Notes under the pieces: model-generated
The model's input: the letters and a program-made list of their open reading frames with translations, nothing else
The model's database searches: none
Told to the model about the DNA's origin: nothing
Program-made: the position numbers and the translations under genes
Part shown: positions 61,950-63,518 of the stretch, in pieces
Numbering within the stretch: position 1 is the stretch's first letter
Layout: every line of letters begins with the position of its first letter
Source: Planktomarina sp.
Lineage (GTDB): Bacteria; Pseudomonadota; Alphaproteobacteria; Rhodobacterales; Rhodobacteraceae
Length of the DNA: 63,518 bases
Reading direction: 5' to 3'
NCBI GenBank assembly: GCA_020630015.1
Contig: JAHDCF010000013.1
Coordinates: 1-63,518, forward strand

Positions 61950-63439
61950 TGATTGATCCAAATACCCCCCCGGACGGAACGATACGGGACTGGATCGACG
62001 ACCGCGCAAAGCGTGGCGGCACAGCCTTCGTTTTTCCAGCTGATCGCGGATTGCTAACTTGGCATGCATTGCGAAATGCAGCGATCTCTGTCGCGCGGGA
62101 TTTGACCCTTCAAGGGTGTCAAAAGGGGGAAAGCGTCGCCATCCTTCAACCCAATGGCCGGGACGCTGTCATTGCATTTTACGGTGCGCTTTACGGTGGT
62201 TTTCGAGCCACGATGGTAAACCTAGCAGCTGGACCTGATGCAATTTCTTATGCGCTTGATCATTCGGATGCGCGATTTGCATTCGTGCACACCGACGCAG
62301 AAGAAGTTTATATTCAAGCCAAACCAGATGGGATGGAACGGCTCAAGTTTATTGATGTTGAAGAGAACGTGCAGCTTCATGATGTGTCTGCAAATGATGA
62401 TGCGTTGTTGATGTATACTTCCGGCACAACCGGAAGACCCAAAGGTGTGATTCATACCCATGCAAGTCTTCTTGCCGGGGGATGGACAACCGCTGTCGCA
62501 CATAAGTTAACTGCGGCCGATCGCGGTTTTTGCGTTCTACCGATTTATCACATCAACGGCCTGTGTGTGACGGTTATGGGGTCATTGGTTTCGGGCGGCT
62601 CTCTTTCAATGGTGCCAAAGTTTTCAGCGAGCCGTTTCTGGGATCAAGTTGGATCAAGTGCCGCGACTTGGTTTTCTGTCGTTCCAACAATCATTAGTCA
62701 TCTTGTTCATGGTGATTTCGAACCAAGCCCAGATGTTAAAGCAAAAATCAGATTTGGAAGATCAGCATCGGCACCGTTGGCCCCAGAGGTTCAAACCGCT
62801 TTCGAAAACAGGTTTGATGTTCCAATCGTTGAAACCATGGGTTTGACGGAGACAGCGGCTCAGATATTGTCAAATCCACTTCCACCGGGGGAACGAAAGA
62901 TAGGCTCTCCCGGTATACCCTTCGGAAACGAAATCTCGATATTGAGTCCTACCGGTGAGGAATTGGGACCGGGTCAAGAAGGTGAAATAGCGGTACGCGG
63001 GCCCAACGTATTGAAGGAGTATCTTAAGAATCCAGAAGCTACGTCAAAAACATTTAATCAAGATGGTTGGTTGTTAACCGGTGACTTGGGACAAATAGAT
63101 GATGATGGGTATGTTTTCGTTACGGGTCGGCTGAAGGAACTGATTATTAAAGGTGGTGAAAATATCGCACCGCGTGAAGTTGACGAAGCATTGTACCAAC
63201 ACGCAGATGTCGTAGAAGCCGGTGCTTTCGCCCGGCCCTGCGACAAATATGGTGAACGTGTCGAGGCCGCCGTTCGCCTAACAGTTGGATCTGCAGCGAC
63301 AGAAGACGAGCTGATAAAAATTTGTCACGATAGGCTGGGTGCTTTCAAATCACCGGATGTAATCCATTTAATGTCCGAGCTTCCGAAAGGGCCATCGGGA
63401 AAAATTCAGCGCCTGAAACTCGCCGACCTATTGCCGTAA
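61949..63439 (+). CDS. sauT: AMP-forming acyl-CoA ligase, SauT-like (candidate sulfoacetate-CoA ligase)
   Basis: 496 residues from ATG 61949, which shares one base with the sauS stop (TGATG). ANL family: YTSGTTGRPKGVIHTH (P-loop), ETMGLTETAA, LLTGDLGQID, and KELIIKGGENIAPREVDEAL with the C-terminal Lys in GPSGKIQRLKL. Position beside sauS fits sulfoacetate activation to sulfoacetyl-CoA. Other small carboxylates cannot be ruled out. Visibly more A/T at its codon third positions than sauS in its last third. Confidence 0.85.
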   Translation: MIDPNTPPDGTIRDWIDDRAKRGGTAFVFPADRGLLTWHALRNAAISVARDLTLQGCQKGESVAILQPNGRDAVIAFYGALYGGFRATMVNLAAGPDAISYALDHSDARFAFVHTDAEEVYIQAKPDGMERLKFIDVEENVQLHDVSANDDALLMYTSGTTGRPKGVIHTHASLLAGGWTTAVAHKLTAADRGFCVLPIYHINGLCVTVMGSLVSGGSLSMVPKFSASRFWDQVGSSAATWFSVVPTIISHLVHGDFEPSPDVKAKIRFGRSASAPLAPEVQTAFENRFDVPIVETMGLTETAAQILSNPLPPGERKIGSPGIPFGNEISILSPTGEELGPGQEGEIAVRGPNVLKEYLKNPEATSKTFNQDGWLLTGDLGQIDDDGYVFVTGRLKELIIKGGENIAPREVDEALYQHADVVEAGAFARPCDKYGERVEAAVRLTVGSAATEDELIKICHDRLGAFKSPDVIHLMSELPKGPSGKIQRLKLADLLP

Positions 63440-63465
63440 AATCGAATTTGATTTGGTGATTTACT

Positions 63466-63518
63466 TGGTTGCGGGAGTAGGATTTGAACCTACGACCTTC
63501 AGGTTATGAGCCTGACGA
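63466..63518 (-). tRNA. Initiator tRNA-fMet (anticodon CAT), 5' end cut by the window
   Basis: Read on the minus strand: anticodon loop CTCATAA with AGG/CCT stem bases, then the extra loop, T-loop GGTTCAAATCC and 3' CAACCA with encoded CCA. Anticodon CAT and the alphaproteobacterial initiator stem fit fMet rather than elongator Met. About 53 of 77 bases are visible, so the D-arm and acceptor 5' end cannot be checked. Confidence 0.85.

Overview
The window reads as chromosomal DNA of a marine-type alphaproteobacterium, most likely Rhodobacterales (Roseobacter group). The signs are a long-chain (decaprenyl-type) polyprenyl synthase with UbiA, ETF-ubiquinone oxidoreductase, a bacterial aa3-oxidase subunit IV microprotein, a DUF6173-like protein, a Hint-domain secreted-type protein, the proteobacterial/plant type of glutamate-cysteine ligase, and initiator tRNA with the alphaproteobacterial AGG/CCT anticodon stem. 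Base composition looks moderate (about half G+C). Genes are tightly packed, with many ATGA/TGATG overlaps and several convergent pairs that share a stop tetranucleotide. I saw no insertion sequence, prophage or CRISPR array.

Layout. 0-2.7 kb: an apparently frameshifted Hint-domain gene, tag glycosylase, and an EAL-domain protein. 2.8-4.8 kb: phaA-phaB (acetoacetyl-CoA and 3-hydroxybutyryl-CoA formation) closed by a terminator. 5-8.4 kb: GcvA-like LysR regulator facing a small gene, DUF465 microprotein, DUF2007 and tRNA-type methyltransferase, polyprenyl diphosphate synthase. 8.4-12.6 kb: ispE, TPR lipoprotein-like/exported protein, ETF-QO. 12.7-15.2 kb: soxR with a textbook SoxR box in front of a VOC protein, then greA. 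15.2-19.1 kb: a compressed fdhD-mobA-mobB-moeA-GNAT operon for molybdenum cofactor maturation, divergent from azlCD. 20-26.7 kb: lipoprotein, COX IV microprotein, DUF6173, MBL hydrolase with a DmdC-like acyl-CoA dehydrogenase, Sua5-type synthase, YqgE, DsbD-N-like protein. 26.7-32.9 kb: RND efflux pair, moaB, uracil-DNA glycosylase.

33-38.8 kb: a pyrimidine operon pyrB - three small genes - pyrC-like - plsY, where the dihydroorotase homologue has lost its metal ligands; then DUF805 and a GbsR-type regulator with palindromic operators, a terminator, and two small membrane protein genes. 38.8-48.3 kb: gshA, rsmE, ubiA, OmpA-type envelope protein, moaE/moaD, pgsA, uvrC. 48.3-53 kb: AT-rich spacer with a DnaA-box palindrome, then an sppA-like protease / zinc-ribbon microprotein / Ca-Na antiporter / pteridine-reductase-like operon, and an ABC-2 exporter.

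53-63.5 kb is a catabolic region. On the minus strand a LacI regulator precedes edd-eda (Entner-Doudoroff) and a phytanoyl-CoA-dioxygenase-family gene. On the plus strand a five-gene operon encodes a tripartite tricarboxylate-type (TTT) transporter, an acylating aldehyde dehydrogenase of the sulfoacetaldehyde (SauS) type and an AMP-forming CoA ligase (SauT-like). I read this as a probable sulfoacetate uptake and activation cluster in which sulfoacetate is converted through sulfoacetyl-CoA to sulfoacetaldehyde. Two different LacI-family operators lie beside the regulator gene, one at each promoter. The window ends inside an initiator tRNA gene on the minus strand.
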